DNA of 64,000 nucleotides from Camellia lanceoleosa (lineage: Eukaryota; Streptophyta; Magnoliopsida; Ericales; Theaceae): contig CM045761.1 in assembly GCA_025200525.1 (NCBI GenBank), positions 139,254,223 to 139,318,222 of the forward strand, given 5' to 3'. The notes under the pieces are model-generated. The model was not told the DNA's origin. It did not search any database and was given only the letters and a program-made list of their open reading frames with translations. A program made the position numbers and the translations under genes. This document shows, one piece after another, positions 34,015-46,346 of this stretch; the first letter of the stretch is position 1, and each line of letters opens with the position of its first letter.

Positions 34015-35294
34015 ATGGCTTCCTCACAAGGAATGCAATTGCAGCTACAACCCATCATCACCATGCTAGTACTAGTACAAGTAATAGTGGTGGTGGTATT
34101 GTCATTATCAGCAGCAACAATTGCAGCACCACCAACAGAGCAAGATTTGAAAAATCTTGGCTGCTTGAACCGTTGCAGGAATGTAAAAATTTCATAGCCA
34201 TTTGGTGTGAAAGAGAAATGTTATATTAATGAACATTTTTTGATTAATTGCAGACTCCAAACCATATTTGCAGAAAAGTGACATCCCTGTTACAAATATT
34301 TTGCTTAAGGAGGGAGAGTTAGGCATTATGAATCCTGTAACTTGTGCTTGTTATGGCGGGTCTGTGTCAAATTGTTATCAGCCACCAGAGCTTGGGTTCA
34401 CTGCTATCCAAAAACAAGTTCACTGCTATTAGATATTCTGCATATCTAATACCAAAAACAAGTTCACTGCTATTGGTTGCGACACCCGTGCTACTATCTA
34501 AGTATCTGGAGAGAATTATTTCGTTGCAACCGGGTGTGAGTCCCAATGTCGCACGATCAATTACATTCCCGATGGACCTTGCTCTGGAATTGGCTGCAGC
34601 CAGACCTCCATCGCTAAAGGAGTCGGCTATATGAACATTCTTCTGCAGAGCTACATTAATCATGAAAACGTATCAAAATTCAATCCTTGCAGCTATGCTT
34701 TTGTTGTTGAAGAAGGTGCTTTTAATTTCTCCAAAAGCTACCTGAGAAATTTTACAGAAGAAATGATGCCGATAGTGCTTGATTGGGCAGTAGGGAATAA
34801 CAAGACGTGCAGAGACTCTAAAAGAAATCTGGAAAGTTATGAATGTGGAGAAAATAGTGATTGTTATGAATCAAAAAATGGACGTGGATATTTCTGCAAG
34901 TGCAGGATTGGTTACAAAGGGAACCCGTACCTCTCAGATGGTTGCCAAGGTTTGTATTCAATTAGTTTCATCATATTGGATACATTTGCTTTTGTTATTA
35001 TATATTGCTTATGATGTGATGCTTAATTTTCATACAGTCTTCTTCTCTGTTTTTTTTATTTTTTATTTTTTTATTTATAATTGTTTTGCAGACATAAAGG
35101 AGTGTGAAGATCCAAAGCTCAACATGTGTGAACATAAAAATAAATGTGTTGACATGCCACCTGGGAATTATGGCCGAAGATTCAACGGTTGCATTGCTAA
35201 TCAATTTCTTGCCCCAAAGGATACCGCGGTGATGACAGAATAGATGGAACAGGTTGCATTGCTAATCAATTTCTAGCAATTCAGATTGCGGTTG

Positions 35295-36061
35295 GTAAGT
35301 GTATATGTCTGTGCCAAAATATCCTCCTCACAAATTTTTCAACTTTACTTCAGGAAAAAGTTCAGGTGAAGAGAAGGTTTCAAACACAGAATGCATAGAA
35401 TGGGACACATTTGTGCATTATGTGTTTGAAACTTTTTGTGCACATAGCACATCTGTAACTTGAGTGGTGATGGCATTTATGTTTTCCTTATGGCAAATTT
35501 AAGTAAATATATAATGGCATTTATGTTTTCCTTATGGAAAATTTAAGTAAATATATAAATACAACACATTTTATTCTTGAGTTGCTTTATATATAATGTC
35601 ATTTCTTATATCATTTTTTTATTCCAAGACATGGTAATGGGTCCACATTAATAAATGCATATAAGGCCTATTCACTTGTTGAAGTGAAGAAATGATGTAA
35701 GAAATATGATTATATGTAGTAATTTTTTATATTCTTTGAGAAGAATATTTAGAATTACTAATTGAGTAATGTCATACAAACTAATAAGTTATACAAACTT
35801 TTTCATATTATTTAAATGAGTCATGTTATTTATAAGTTTCATTATTACATGTGACATCATTAATAAATAAAATTATAAAATTTGTTTGTTTGTATAACAT
35901 TTTCTGTACTAATAATTGTTAATTGATACCTCATAATTTTATTTTTATTTTCATAATGAATTGTACCTGTGTATTGAATAAAGAGTAGTGTTACTTTACT
36001 CTAAAAATTAGATCTATTTTTCAAAGACAATAGTGTGACAGTATATTAGAATATCTAAAGC

Positions 36062-36097
<36 letters not shown>

Positions 36098-37566
36098 ATA
36101 TTATTGGGTTTCGAAAAGTAAGCTTGTATATCATTTTCCTTGAATAAAAGCTATGAAAAAGTCGCATCTTTGTGCAAAATCTCTTAATTTAGTTAATACA
36201 ATATTCTTGATCGATTAATTTAGACGGTCAAAATCTTATATTTCCGAAAGAATTAGTGGAGAAAAAATAAAAAATTTATTGTACTTCATTACTGTTCTAT
36301 CACTTTTTTTTTTTTTTTTTTTTTTTTTTTCTTCTTCTTCACAAATTGAAATTCAAATTCAAAATCTAAATATATGGTTGATAGAAAGTAACGATTTCTA
36401 GTGTACACTTAGTTGGAAATTTATGAAATATTTGGATTATGTATAGCTTTAATGTTTAAACAAAAAATGTCATTGTCAGTTTGGATTACATATGCATATT
36501 TTTTTGAAATAGTTTTATTTTTATTATTTCAAGTTAAACTACATTAAATTTTCAAGTCACGTGTATATGTTTTTGCAAGTTTTGTTGAGGGAGTAGTAAT
36601 CGAGCGGGTGATGTTTGGGAGCCAAACTGAAATTATGTTGCTCTTTTTATTTATTTTTTTTTTTTTTGAGGACTCGAATCTTTTAGTACAATATATTTTA
36701 ATGATGGTTGATGGATATTTGTTTTTGCATGTATGAAAGTTTATATTTTGTTTGCACACTTATATGTGAATAGGTTAGTATTTCTATTATGAATTTAAAT
36801 TAATTTGTTAATTTTGTTATTTTTTATTAAAAAAAATTGTTAGGTGCTTGGAATTGATTTTTTTATTGTAGGAAACGTATATGATTTTATTATAAAAATA
36901 ATTATTTGTGACAGTAAAAAAATAGTTGCTAAAAGTGTTTTTTTTTTTTTTTTTGCGACGGCAAAATAACGGTTGCAAAAAGTAGGTTAGGCGATGCATA
37001 AATAGTTTATTGTTATATTTCTTGATGCATAAAAGTATTTGCCACCCCCACATTCGCGACCCATATTTGCCGTCGCATTAGCCGTCGCAAAAAGTCTTTT
37101 GCGACTGTTTTTTTATTATTTGCGACGGCTTATAGCGGTCGCAAAAAGTACTTTTTTTAGTAGTGACCCATACTTTATTCTCCTGCTGTCATGGGTGCAA
37201 TTTCTTGATTATCAATACCAGAAACACACCAAAACAATAATAATAAATAAATAAATAACGGGGCTTGGAAGTTAGCGCAAGAAAAGTGAGAAAAAAAAAA
37301 AAAAAAGATTCATTCAAGTTGATATGTATTTCTACACTGATTCACAAGTCAGTTCTCAAGATAAAATTATCAAATTGAATGTCCTATTGAGCTAAAACTT
37401 TGATCTTTAACATATAGATGCATTCCAATTCATCATACAATTGAGATGTTTCTATAACTAATTGTTGCTTTGCTCGAGTATAAAATTCTGTATATGCATA
37501 ATTTTGAATCAATATGTTGGCAAGATGTTTATATTAGTTGTTACTTATGACTTATTTGAAATGCAG
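35295..37566 (+). other. Large transposon-bearing intron of the WAK pseudogene
   Basis: It starts GTAAGT and ends ATGCAG. Contents: AT-rich DNA, a duplicated 50-bp AATGGCATTTATGTTTTCC string (35469-35545), a (CT)n run at 36065-36095, poly-T at 36307-36332, and a CACTA terminal fragment. The homologous intron in the 62711 gene lies beyond the window, so its normal size is unknown. Confidence 0.75.
36890..37165 (-). mobile_element. CACTA (EnSpm) transposon terminal fragment
   Basis: The right edge reads TTTTTTTAGTAGTG (37152-37165), the inverse of CACTACTAAAAAAA. Subterminal repeats of TTTGCGACGGC / GCCGTCGCAAAAA occur at about 36955, 37071, 37100, 37118 and 37135 in both orientations, as in CACTA ends. 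The opposite end is not clearly preserved. Confidence 0.7.
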
Positions 37567-38759
37567 GTTTTGCCAGTGGTGCTTTGGTTGTTTTGGTGAG
37601 TAGCTCCTGGTCGTACTGGATTTTCAAGAAAAGAAAGCTTATCATACTTAAAGAAAAGTTCTTCTCGCAGAATGGTGGATTAATGTTGAAACAACAACTC
37701 TCTAGATTAGAGAGATCAACTCAGGAATTGATCAAAATATTTAATTCAGAAGAGCTCAAACGAGCTACCAATAACTATGATGAGAGTAGAATTGTTGGCC
37801 GAGGAGGTTTTGGAACAGTTTACAAGGGAATTCTACCAGAGAACAAGATAGTGGCTATTAAGAAATCCCAAATGGTGGGTGAAAATTAAATAGAGCAATT
37901 CATCAATGAGGTGGTCGTGCTTTCACAGATCAATCATAGGAATGTGGTCAAACTCTTAGGTTGTTGTTTGGAAACTCAAGTCCCTTTACTTGTTTATGAA
38001 TTCATTACCAATGGCACTCTCTTTGAGCATATAAATAACCAAAATAAGGCATCTAATATATCATTGGAAAATCGTTTGCAAATAGCTGCTGAAACTGCTG
38101 GAGTATTGTCATATTTGCACTTTGCAGCATCGATTCCTATCATCCATGGAGATGTTAAGGCTACAAATATACTCTTAGATGATAATTACATTGCAAAAGT
38201 GTCAAATTTTGGAGCATCAAGGTTTGTTCCACTAGACCAAAATCAATTAGCCACAGTGGTACAAGGAACTTTTGGATACTTAGACCCTGAATACATGCTC
38301 ACAAGTCAATTCACTGAGAAAAGTGATGTTTATAGCTTCGGAGTAGTCCTTGTAGAATTAATCATAGGAAAGAAGGCGTCGTCATTTGACAGGCCAGAAG
38401 AGGATAGATGCCTGGCTATGTATTTTATTTCTTGTATGAACAGTGATTGCTTGAACCAAATTATTGATGAACACATGGTCATTGAAGGAAACACTGAGGA
38501 GCTCAAAGAAGTTGCAAATCTTGCAAAGAAATGCTTGAGAGTAAAAGAGGAGAAAAGGCCTTCTATGAAGGAAGTAGCGATGGAACTACAGGGGTTGATT
38601 AGGAAAAAGACATCTAGAAATGATTTGAATCCTTCAAAGATTAAGTATTTGCTTGGTAAGGCATCAACTGGATATGTAGTTAGAGGTTATAGAAGCAACA
38701 CAACGACGGCTAGGGTTGATAGCATGGCGGAAGATATGCTATTGCATGGTGGGAGGTGA

Positions 38760-39526
38760 TTTGATTGTTTTGTGCTTGTCCATGATGGTAAAAACTTCAT
38801 TGATGAATTGTTACACCTGCATACAGGTGATTACTTCTTTTAAATTTCTTGTACTTTCTTATGTAAAAATTTGTTAGTGACTCGCTCACTTTTCATTATT
38901 CTTGTCTGTTCATATCATTTTGTACTATGTTTTTATTTTTGTATTTCTAGACTTATTAAAATACATATAAACAAATAAAATTTACAGAATTTGTTAGTGG
39001 GACTCGGTTATGAAATTCTTGTCCATCCATATGAATTCAATGTCATGTTGTGACATCAGTTTTCGTATTTCTAAAAATCAATTATTCAGATAATTCACGA
39101 TATATAAAGAGAATTCCATATATAAATGGCAAATAGGAAAAGTAATTATGAATTCATATAACACAAGTGAAAATTGTTCTTCCCAAAGAAAATTTAGGAT
39201 TCAAAATAACATAAAACTATAGACCATTGATATTAAATTTTAATGACATGTTGTAATCATATGCATTTTAATGAGAATCTCCATTGTAATCATGTACAGA
39301 GAGCATCTAAATCCTTCATGAAAGTGTAAGTTTATCAGATTTAATGTGTAATATTTTTAGGCAATTTATAGATGGTGGTAGGAAATGATTGGTTGGTGCC
39401 CATATATGCTCCAACTTGGTTTAATATATATATATATATATTTATGGTAAGGTAGTCTATATAAGGCAAGAATAAGGAATTTACAATAAAATTAAGATAC
39501 AGCCACTTCTACGAGGAAAATATATA
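38760..39526. other. 3' flank of the WAK pseudogene
   Basis: AT-rich DNA with an AATAAAA-type signal at about 38974 and a TA run at 39427-39440. No further gene. Confidence 0.5.
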
Positions 39527-40820
39527 CCTATATAATAAGGTAGGAGGGTTTTTGAATTTTGTCTAATGTGGCAAATTTGTCCTATGTGTCATTTACTATC
39601 AATGGCTGAGAAATATGGCCGAAGATTCAACGGTTAAGATTTGCTTCACCTAAACAAATTCCCTCCCATTGCTTATTCTCTCACTATGACACTCCCAATC
39701 TCTCTCACCTTTGGCACCAAACCTCCTCTCTTTAGTTTTTTCCTTCTTCTTAGATCTACTTTTCCTCCCTCTTAACCTCTCTCCCACCGCTGCTCACCTA
39801 CGTCCTTCCTGACTCTGGCAGCTGCAAGCCCTCTCTCCCATTTCACTACCTCACCACCCATTCCCAAACTCCGTAATTTTCTCCTTCGGCAGATTCTAGG
39901 CACACCACCCATCTCTGATCGCCATAAGGGCTTCGTTCTCACTCTTGAAGTTGGATTTTAAAGAAGGTTGGTTTAGTTCTACTTTATGTCTATCTCTCTC
40001 TTCTCATCTCTACCAACAACCTCTCTCTCTTCTCCACTTTTGGAATTTTTAGAATTTGAGTTTAAAAGTTTTTGAATCTTTTTCATACACAAAATTTCAA
40101 TTTTTGATTTGGATATATTATCAAAACTCTGAATATGTGTCATACAATCTGAAAATTCCAAAAGTGAAATATAATTGTTCTTTTTTTAATAGTCAATTAT
40201 ATTATAACAATCATTTTGTTGTTATAATGGAAGGTTTTACAAACAATGTGTTGTCGGAGAGATGCGTTGTCAGAGAGATGGATGAGATCGGCAACAAAGC
40301 CCATGAGATCATTGATGAACCAAAGTGGTAGTCGACGACAAACGGTAGCTTTGTTTTTGTGGTGGTAATAATAGCACATGCTAGAGATGGGTAGACGTAG
40401 ATTGGTAAAGAAACTACCTGATCGGTCGTGTTTCAATAAAAAATAAAAAATTAAACAAAACACTAATTCAGTAGAACAGTGGATTGTCTAAGATCATACC
40501 ACGAGTATTTTGGGCTGAGTTGTATCAATTCAATTGGTAATTTCTAATTTAATTTGCAGAAGAGAGGATGATTAATTTTTACTAATGAGAATTTAAATTT
40601 AAATTAAAGCAATTACGAAAATAAAGTGAGTTGCCTAAATATGGAGAGAGACTTAGGATTTCAAATCTATTACTAATCACATATCATGTAATTAAAACAC
40701 CCAATTCTAGCAAATCAATGGCCCGGATAATAATGACCATCGTCAAGAGGATGAGTATATTCAAAACGTAGGCACGAATCATCTTCGGTCGGCACGAATC
40801 GTCTAGACTAAACTAAGTTT
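39527..40820 (+). mobile_element. Helitron-like 5' end and interior, 3' end not found
   Basis: CCTATATAATAAGGTAGGAGGGTTTTTGA-like sequence (39527 onward, written here in part) matches the 5' terminus of the Helitron at 6040, with T replaced by C at the first base. The following motif ATGGCCGAAGATTCAACGG (39616) is in its subterminal part. No hairpin plus CTAG was found downstream, so the right limit is arbitrary. The interior holds a pyrimidine-rich, UTR-like stretch (39650-39900) without a supported ORF. Confidence 0.5.
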
Positions 40821-40869
40821 GCAACATCATTCGTCTCCCCTAAGCATGACTCGTCTCACGATTTATATA

Positions 40870-40899
40870 TACAAAAAAAAAAAAAAAAAAAAAAAAAAA
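40870..40899. repeat. Poly-A tract
   Basis: About 30 consecutive A residues following ATATATAC. It may be a retroposon tail, but no element body was identified upstream. Confidence 0.8.
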
Positions 40900-41024
40900 C
40901 AGTTGTACAATCATTCATTCTCAATAATGTTACATGATGTTCTAGGATTACTTAATAAATATAATGGATTAAATAAAAATTCAAGACGTTTGACAAAAGA
41001 AATTCAAATAATATTTAATGTGGT

Positions 41025-41205
41025 TATTAGAATTGCTCTTACAAAGAATTCGCAATCCACAATCACTCTAAATCTCTGTTCAATTTGGGCTAGAGACACA
41101 CATCCATCCAAACAACACTACACTGGATTCCAAAGTCAGCAAGATATTTTTTAACTCTCCACATCAATAATAGTTTCCCATCAACTCAAATAAACTCACT
41201 CATCT
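41025..41205 (+). repeat. Fragment of WAK-type upstream sequence
   Basis: AGAATTGCTCTTAC, GTTCAATTTGGGCTAGA, TTCCAAAGTCAGC and CCACATCAATA match in order the copies at 30900-31050 and, in part, 61925-62000. No WAK coding follows; a copia LTR begins 100 bp downstream. Confidence 0.65.
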
Positions 41206-41305
41206 AGAATAGCTCAAAATACAATAAAAAATAAAAATAAATAGCTATCATGAAAAATGATTTTGGCAACATACTCATAAAGTGTGTGTTTCGTCCAATA
41301 AAATA

Positions 41306-41506
41306 TGTTAGCTATATATTATTATAGATGTATCTTATCTATTTGTATTGTATCTCTCTCAATCTCTATCTCCTTCTATGCTTATCTCTATCTTTTCTGT
41401 ACCTATTTAGGTTTCCCTTTCTGCCTATATATACAGGCTTCTCCTATTGTATTATTCAATTCAATATAGAGTTTATTCTTTCTCTTCTCTCACTACTTTC
41501 ATAACA
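41306..41506 (+). repeat. 5' LTR of copia element 1
   Basis: 201 bp, TGTTAGCTAT...ATAACA, with TATA-like CCTATATATACAGG at about 41424. It is followed directly by a tRNA-Met primer site. A truncated reverse-complement copy of this LTR is at 52874-52990. Confidence 0.9.
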
Positions 41507-41519
41507 TGGTATTAGAGCC
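41507..41519 (+). promoter_or_regulatory. Primer-binding site of copia element 1
   Basis: TGGTATTAGAGCC, one base from the plant initiator tRNA-Met complement; abuts the LTR. Confidence 0.9.
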
Positions 41520-42134
41520 TAGGATTCTCTCCTAGCCTTTTTTTTCTCTTCACGTTTTTTTGGCAGCTTGCTTATGTCCCTAGTTTTGTTTCTACTGGCT
41601 TCTGCGTATCTAGTTCATCCGTCTTTTCACGTTTGCACTATATCAACCTCTTCGTCTCTTCACGACGAAGCCAACGCCACCAGACTCGCCACCATAGGCA
41701 CATCCACGCGCCCTCATGCGCTTCCAAACGAGTGGCGCGTCATTCACCGTCGTTCCCACTCTCACCACGCTCTGCACACGTCGTCTCAACCGACCTCCGT
41801 CAGCTTCAGCCCTTCGGCTTCCACTTCAGCAGATTTTCCCTCGGCTCGCCATCGGCTTCCGCCTCAGCCGACTCACCTTCGGCTTCCACCCCAGCCGATT
41901 CCCCATCGGCTTCCGCCCGGCTTCTCTTAGCCACGTGCTGCTTCCGCCTGACTTGCCCAACCATTTGCTTCCTTTCTCAGCTGCTGACGTCAGCTCTCGC
42001 AGCCCCTAACATCAGCCCTAATCAGCCACCCACTAGCTACTAACATCATCCAGCCACAGGGCTGACATCAGCCTTACTTGTCCCTAAGGTTTTCCAGCCT
42101 TCTGAATCTATTGGTGACCTCCATTTTGGCAATT
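41520..42134 (+). other. Copia 1 leader with short tandem repeats
   Basis: Untranslated leader before gag. A degenerate ~24-bp repeat around CTTCGGCTTCC(A/G)CC(T/C)CAGCCG recurs at 41810-41925. ORFs in all three frames here (41568-42043) arise from this repeat and are not supported as genes. Confidence 0.6.
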
Positions 42135-44609
42135 ATGGATCGTACAGAGAACATCCAATCTGTTTCTGTTACCCTTAATGGGTCCAATTATGTTAGTTGG
42201 GCTCAAGCCCTCTCCAGTTTCATTAAAGGGAAACGCCTTTGGCGGATTATTACTGGTACTCTTTCCAAACCCAACCAAAAGGAGGATGAGACGGACTCTA
42301 CATTTGATGACCGTCTTGACGAATGGGAAAGTAAGAATTATCAAATTATCATATGGTTCCAGGCTACCTCAGTTCCTTCAATCAACCTTCAATTTGGACG
42401 CTTTCAGGACGATGACTCCCTTGCCTCTCCTGCCAAAGCAATTTGGGATTTTTTGAAGGAACGTTATCAGACCACTGGCCATGCTCATCAATATCAACTG
42501 TTGCAGACTCTTCAGCACATGCACCAAGCACCCGGTCAGTCTCTTAATGACTTCCTATCCCACATGTCGTCCGTTTGGGACCAGCTCGCTCTTTCTGAAC
42601 CTCCATGGGCTCATTCTGATGATGCACAGCTATTTATTACTTATCGGAATCATCAACGACTATTATAGTTTTTTATGGCTCTTCATAGCACTTTTGAGCC
42701 CTTGCGTGCTTCTTTGCTTCATCGTTTGCCCTTGCCCACTTTAGAGTAAGCCATTACTGAGCTCCTATCAGAGGAAAGTCGTTTTGGGAGTCTCAGATCT
42801 CCCGACATGGATTCTGTTCTTGCTACTCCATCTTCTCAGAGTTCCTCATCTTCACAGCCACCCATATGCAGTTATTGTCATAACTGAGGCCTGCCAGCCA
42901 ATCATTCTCTTGTTCACTACCAAGTTCACGAATGCTTGACTTGTCGTAAGACTGTTCCGGGCTATCTCCAAAGCAATTGTCTTCGAGCTCCTTCCACTAC
43001 TTCATCTAAGAAATGGGCTTCTCGTTCTGGGTCTTAGTCCAAATTTAACCACGGTTCTCGCTTTGCTGCAGTTGCCTCTGAGGGTTTTTCTGCTCCTTTC
43101 TCTATGGATGATGTTGAGTTCATTATCCACCAGGTGCTCAACAAATCGGGTACTCTTCCTTCTACTGCTCTTTCAGTAACCTCAGGTAACTCTTCATGGT
43201 ATTTTGATTCCGCATGCTGTAATCACATGACTTTTGACTCCACTCTATTTTCTTCTTTGTCATCATCCTCTTCTGCTCCCACTATACACACTGCTGATGG
43301 TTCTCATATGCTTGTTAGTCATATTGGCCAAATCTCTACTTCCACTGTGTCTCTTTTTGATGCTTACCATATTCCTTCTCTTAAAATGAACCTTATCTCT
43401 GTTGGTCAGTTATGTGAACTTGGTCTAACTATTACCTTTTCTGCTAATGGTTGTTTGGTGCAGGACCCTTAGACGAGACAGATCCTTGGGATAGGCCGTA
43501 AGCATGGACGTCTGTTCGAGCTTATCCATCTTCGCAGTCCGCACAAATCATCTCCTGTTGCTGCTGCATCTACTATGTCTCCTTTTCATCTTTGGCATTG
43601 TTGCTTAGGACATGTCTCTTTTAGTCGTTTAAAAATTTTAGTTTCTAGTGGTTTGTTAGGTTGTGTCTGTCTTGACGATGTCGATTGTTTATCTTGTCAA
43701 ATTGCTAAACAACCTGCATTACCTTTTAATAAAAGTAATTCTATTTCTACTCTCCTTTTGATCTTGTGCATTCAGATATTTGGGGACCTTCCCCCACACC
43801 TACCATGGGGGGGTCTAGATATTTTGTGGTTTTTGTTGATGATTTTTCTCGGTATACTTGGCTTTTTCTTCTCAAAAATTGCTCTGAACTTAAACAGATT
43901 TACTATTATTTCTCTGCTATGGTCCACACTTAGTTTTCTTGTACTATTAAGCTTTTTCGTTCTGATAATGCTAAGGAGTACTTGGATTCTGATTTTCTTT
44001 CTTTTCTTCGGGCTCATGGTACTCTTTCTCATCGATCTTGTGCAGGCACTTCCAAACAAAATGGCCGAGCGGAAAGAAAGCACCGTCATATTCTAGACAC
44101 TACTCGGGCTCTTCTTCTTTCTTCTTCTTGTCCTGAAAAATTTTGAGTGAAGCTGCCCTCACTGTCATCCATACCATCAATCGAGTCCCTACCACTGTAA
44201 TAGCTAACACAACTCCTTACGAGCGTTTGTATGGTTCTCCTCCTAATTATACCACTCTTAAAGTTTTTGGTTCTACTTGTTTTGTTCTACTTCAGCCTCA
44301 TGAACACACTAAACTAGAACCTCGTTCTCGTCTTTGTTGTTTTCTGGAATATGGTATCGAACATAAATGGTATCGTTGTTGGGATCCTATCTCCAAGCGT
44401 CTTCGTATTTCTCGTCATGTGGTCTTCTGGGAACACAAAATGTTCTCCACTTTTTCTAAGTTTCACCTACCACAGTCCACCCACTCACCGGTCTTCATTG
44501 ATATTTCTATAGATTTGTTTTCTGATGAATTTGATGTAGATTCTGGCCCTATGCTTCCACAGCCGCCTACACCTATCGTCCATCCTGAGGATCCTGTGTC
44601 AGCTGATGG
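42135..44609 (+). pseudogene. Copia 1 gag, protease and integrase (5' half of the polyprotein)
   Basis: Gag begins MDRTENIQSVSVTLNG at 42135 and includes the UBN2/Retrotran_gag-like WDQLALSEP block. The protease site reads WYFDSACCNHMT (43198), with Ala for the usual Gly after Asp-Ser. The pre-integrase HLWHCCLGHVSF is at 43587. The integrase core is frameshifted near 43760 and again near 44060, then resumes as HTINRVPTTVIANTTPYERLYG. Stops occur at about 42666, 42747, 42886, 43036, 43470 and 43932. The frame continues at 51138 beyond the nested Tat element. Ty1/copia order (integrase before RT) is clear. Confidence 0.88.
44497..44609 (+). repeat. 113-bp target duplication, left copy
   Basis: Identical base for base to 51138-51250. 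It is copia 1 coding sequence (FSDEFDVDSGPMLPQPP region), and the copia frame runs through both copies. It flanks the nested element at 44610-51137. Confidence 0.97.
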
Positions 44610-46138
44610 TTTACAGTGACTCGCAGCTAGTGGTAAACCAAATATCTGGTGACTACGAAGCTAAAGATGATAGAATGGCCAAGTATCAAGAGTTGGTCAG
44701 GGCAGAAATAAAGAACTTCGACATGGTGCGCATAGAGCAGATAGGCAGGGAGGAGAACAGCAGAGCCGACGAACTCGCAGGCATTGCCTCAATGGCAGAC
44801 ATCTCCATCCCCCATCCATTGTTGATCGACTACCTGCCTAGACCAAGCATTGAAGACCCCGAAACGGAAGAGGTACGTTGCGTAGAGTTAGACCCTTCTT
44901 GGATGGATCCTATCATACAGTTCCTGAAAGACGGCACCGTGCCAGCAGAAAAGAAAGAAGCCAACAGAATAAGAGCGAAGTCACAACGATTTTGGCTCTC
45001 TCCATCCTTAGCATTGTACAAGAAGTCGTTCTCAGGACCTTACTTGAAGTGTGTTCATCCCAGCAAAGTGGAAGCTTTCCTATTTGAAATACATGAGGGT
45101 GTTTGTGGCAGCCATCAAGGAGGAAGGTCATTGGCATACAGAGCGATCTCGCAAGGGTATTGGTGGCCATACATGCAAGCAGATTCGGAGAAATATGTCA
45201 AAAAGTGCGAAAAATGTCAAAAATTCGCACACCAAATACACCAACCTGCCCGAGAGCTTCTACCTTTAACTAGCCCGTGGCCCTTCGCAATGTGGGGCTT
45301 GGACATAGTAGGGCCACTTCCAACGGCACCGGGCAGTAGGAAGTTCTTTCTTGCCGCAACCGACTACTTCACAAAATGGGTGGAAGCCGAAGCCTTGGCG
45401 TCAATCAAGGAGAAAGATGTAAAGAAGTTTGTCTGGCAGAATATCATCACCCGATTTGGCATACCCAAGGCGTTAATCTCAAATAACGGCACTCAGTTCG
45501 ACGGAAGAATTTTCAGAGGCTTTTGTGAAGAATATAAGATAGAATTTTACAATTCTACGCCGGCATATCCCCAAGCGAACGGTCAGGCAGAAGCGTCAAA
45601 TAAGGTTGTCTTAGATGGATTGAAGAAAAGATTAGAAAAAGCGAAAGGGAAGTGGGCAGAGGAGCTCCCTCATGTTTTATGGGCCTACCGCACCACGCCT
45701 CGACGATCGACAGGAGAAACACCATTCTCCTTAGCTTATGGCATGGAAGCAGTCATCCCATTAGAGGTTGGCCTCCCCACAATCCGGAGTGAAAACTTTG
45801 ATCCAGAATTAAATGGCGAGGCCATAGCGTTGGAGCTTGACCTTGCGGCAGAAAGAAGAGACAGAGCGTTGGTTCACATCGCCTCCTACCAACAAGAGTT
45901 GTCCAGGAAGTATAACAAAACAGTGCATCCAAGGCAATTCAAGATCGGAGACTGGGTATTACGCAAAGTGATGGGAAATACATTGGTTCCAGGAGATGGC
46001 AAGTTAGGGCCTAATTGGGAAGGACCTTACAAAGTGGTCGGATTAGCAGGCAAAGGGGCATACCACTTGGAAGATAAAAATGGCAAAGCAATTCCCAGAC
46101 CATGGAATACTGCCAATCTCAAGTTGTTTTATTTCTAA
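44610..46138 (+). pseudogene. Tat element RNase H end and integrase
   Basis: The open frame of about 509 codons starts inside RNase H (VYSDSQLVVNQI, then REENSRADELAGIAS). Integrase follows: zinc region HEGVCGSHQGG...KKCEKCQK (about 45085-45230), core with WGLDIVGPLP, SNNGTQFDG and NGQAEASNK, and C-terminal NWEGPYKVV. The second catalytic Asp is Asn (AAT at 45481-45483). The frame is otherwise unbroken to a TAA at 46136. There is no chromodomain. The apparent ATG at 44606 spans the copia/Tat junction and is not a native start. Confidence 0.9.
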
Positions 46139-46346
46139 TATGTATCAGTTTTTTACCATGCAACGAACCGATTCTTTTTTGACACGACTGTTATCCGTAG
46201 AAAGTCGCTTCCGTAAATAAGGAACATTATCAACATAGTTGGCCGGAATAACCAACTATGATCCTAAGCCTAGGACAAGGCTGCAGGACGTTTGGTCGGA
46301 ATAACCAAACATTCTATTCTAAATTGACTAGAGAAACCAATTTAGA

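Larger units (their letters stand above)
34015..38759 (+). pseudogene. WAK-like receptor kinase pseudogene, three exons
   Basis: Exon 1 (34015-34949): signal peptide (hydrophobic VLVQVIVVVVLSLSAA), the Cys-rich galacturonan-binding region and one EGF-like unit. Exon 2 (35092-35294): calcium-binding EGF unit. Exon 3 (37567-38759): membrane segment and Ser/Thr kinase. Introns are phase 1 with GT-AG ends, as in the gene at 62711. Lesions: TAG at 34195, a frameshift near 34250, a 23-bp duplication at 34408-34474, TAA at 34499, a patch insertion at 35169-35209, and TAA at 37887 inside the kinase N-lobe. The kinase also has HGD for HRD (38145-38153) and NFG for DFG (38205-38213), so it would probably lack activity even if read through. 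GRGGFGTVYKG, VAIKK and [10 protein letters not shown] persist. WAKs are plasma-membrane receptors linked to pectin. Confidence 0.92.

Noticed and set aside
41568..42043. Three overlapping plus-strand ORFs before copia gag
   Set aside because: All come from one tandem repeat in the leader; the real gag start at 42135 follows.
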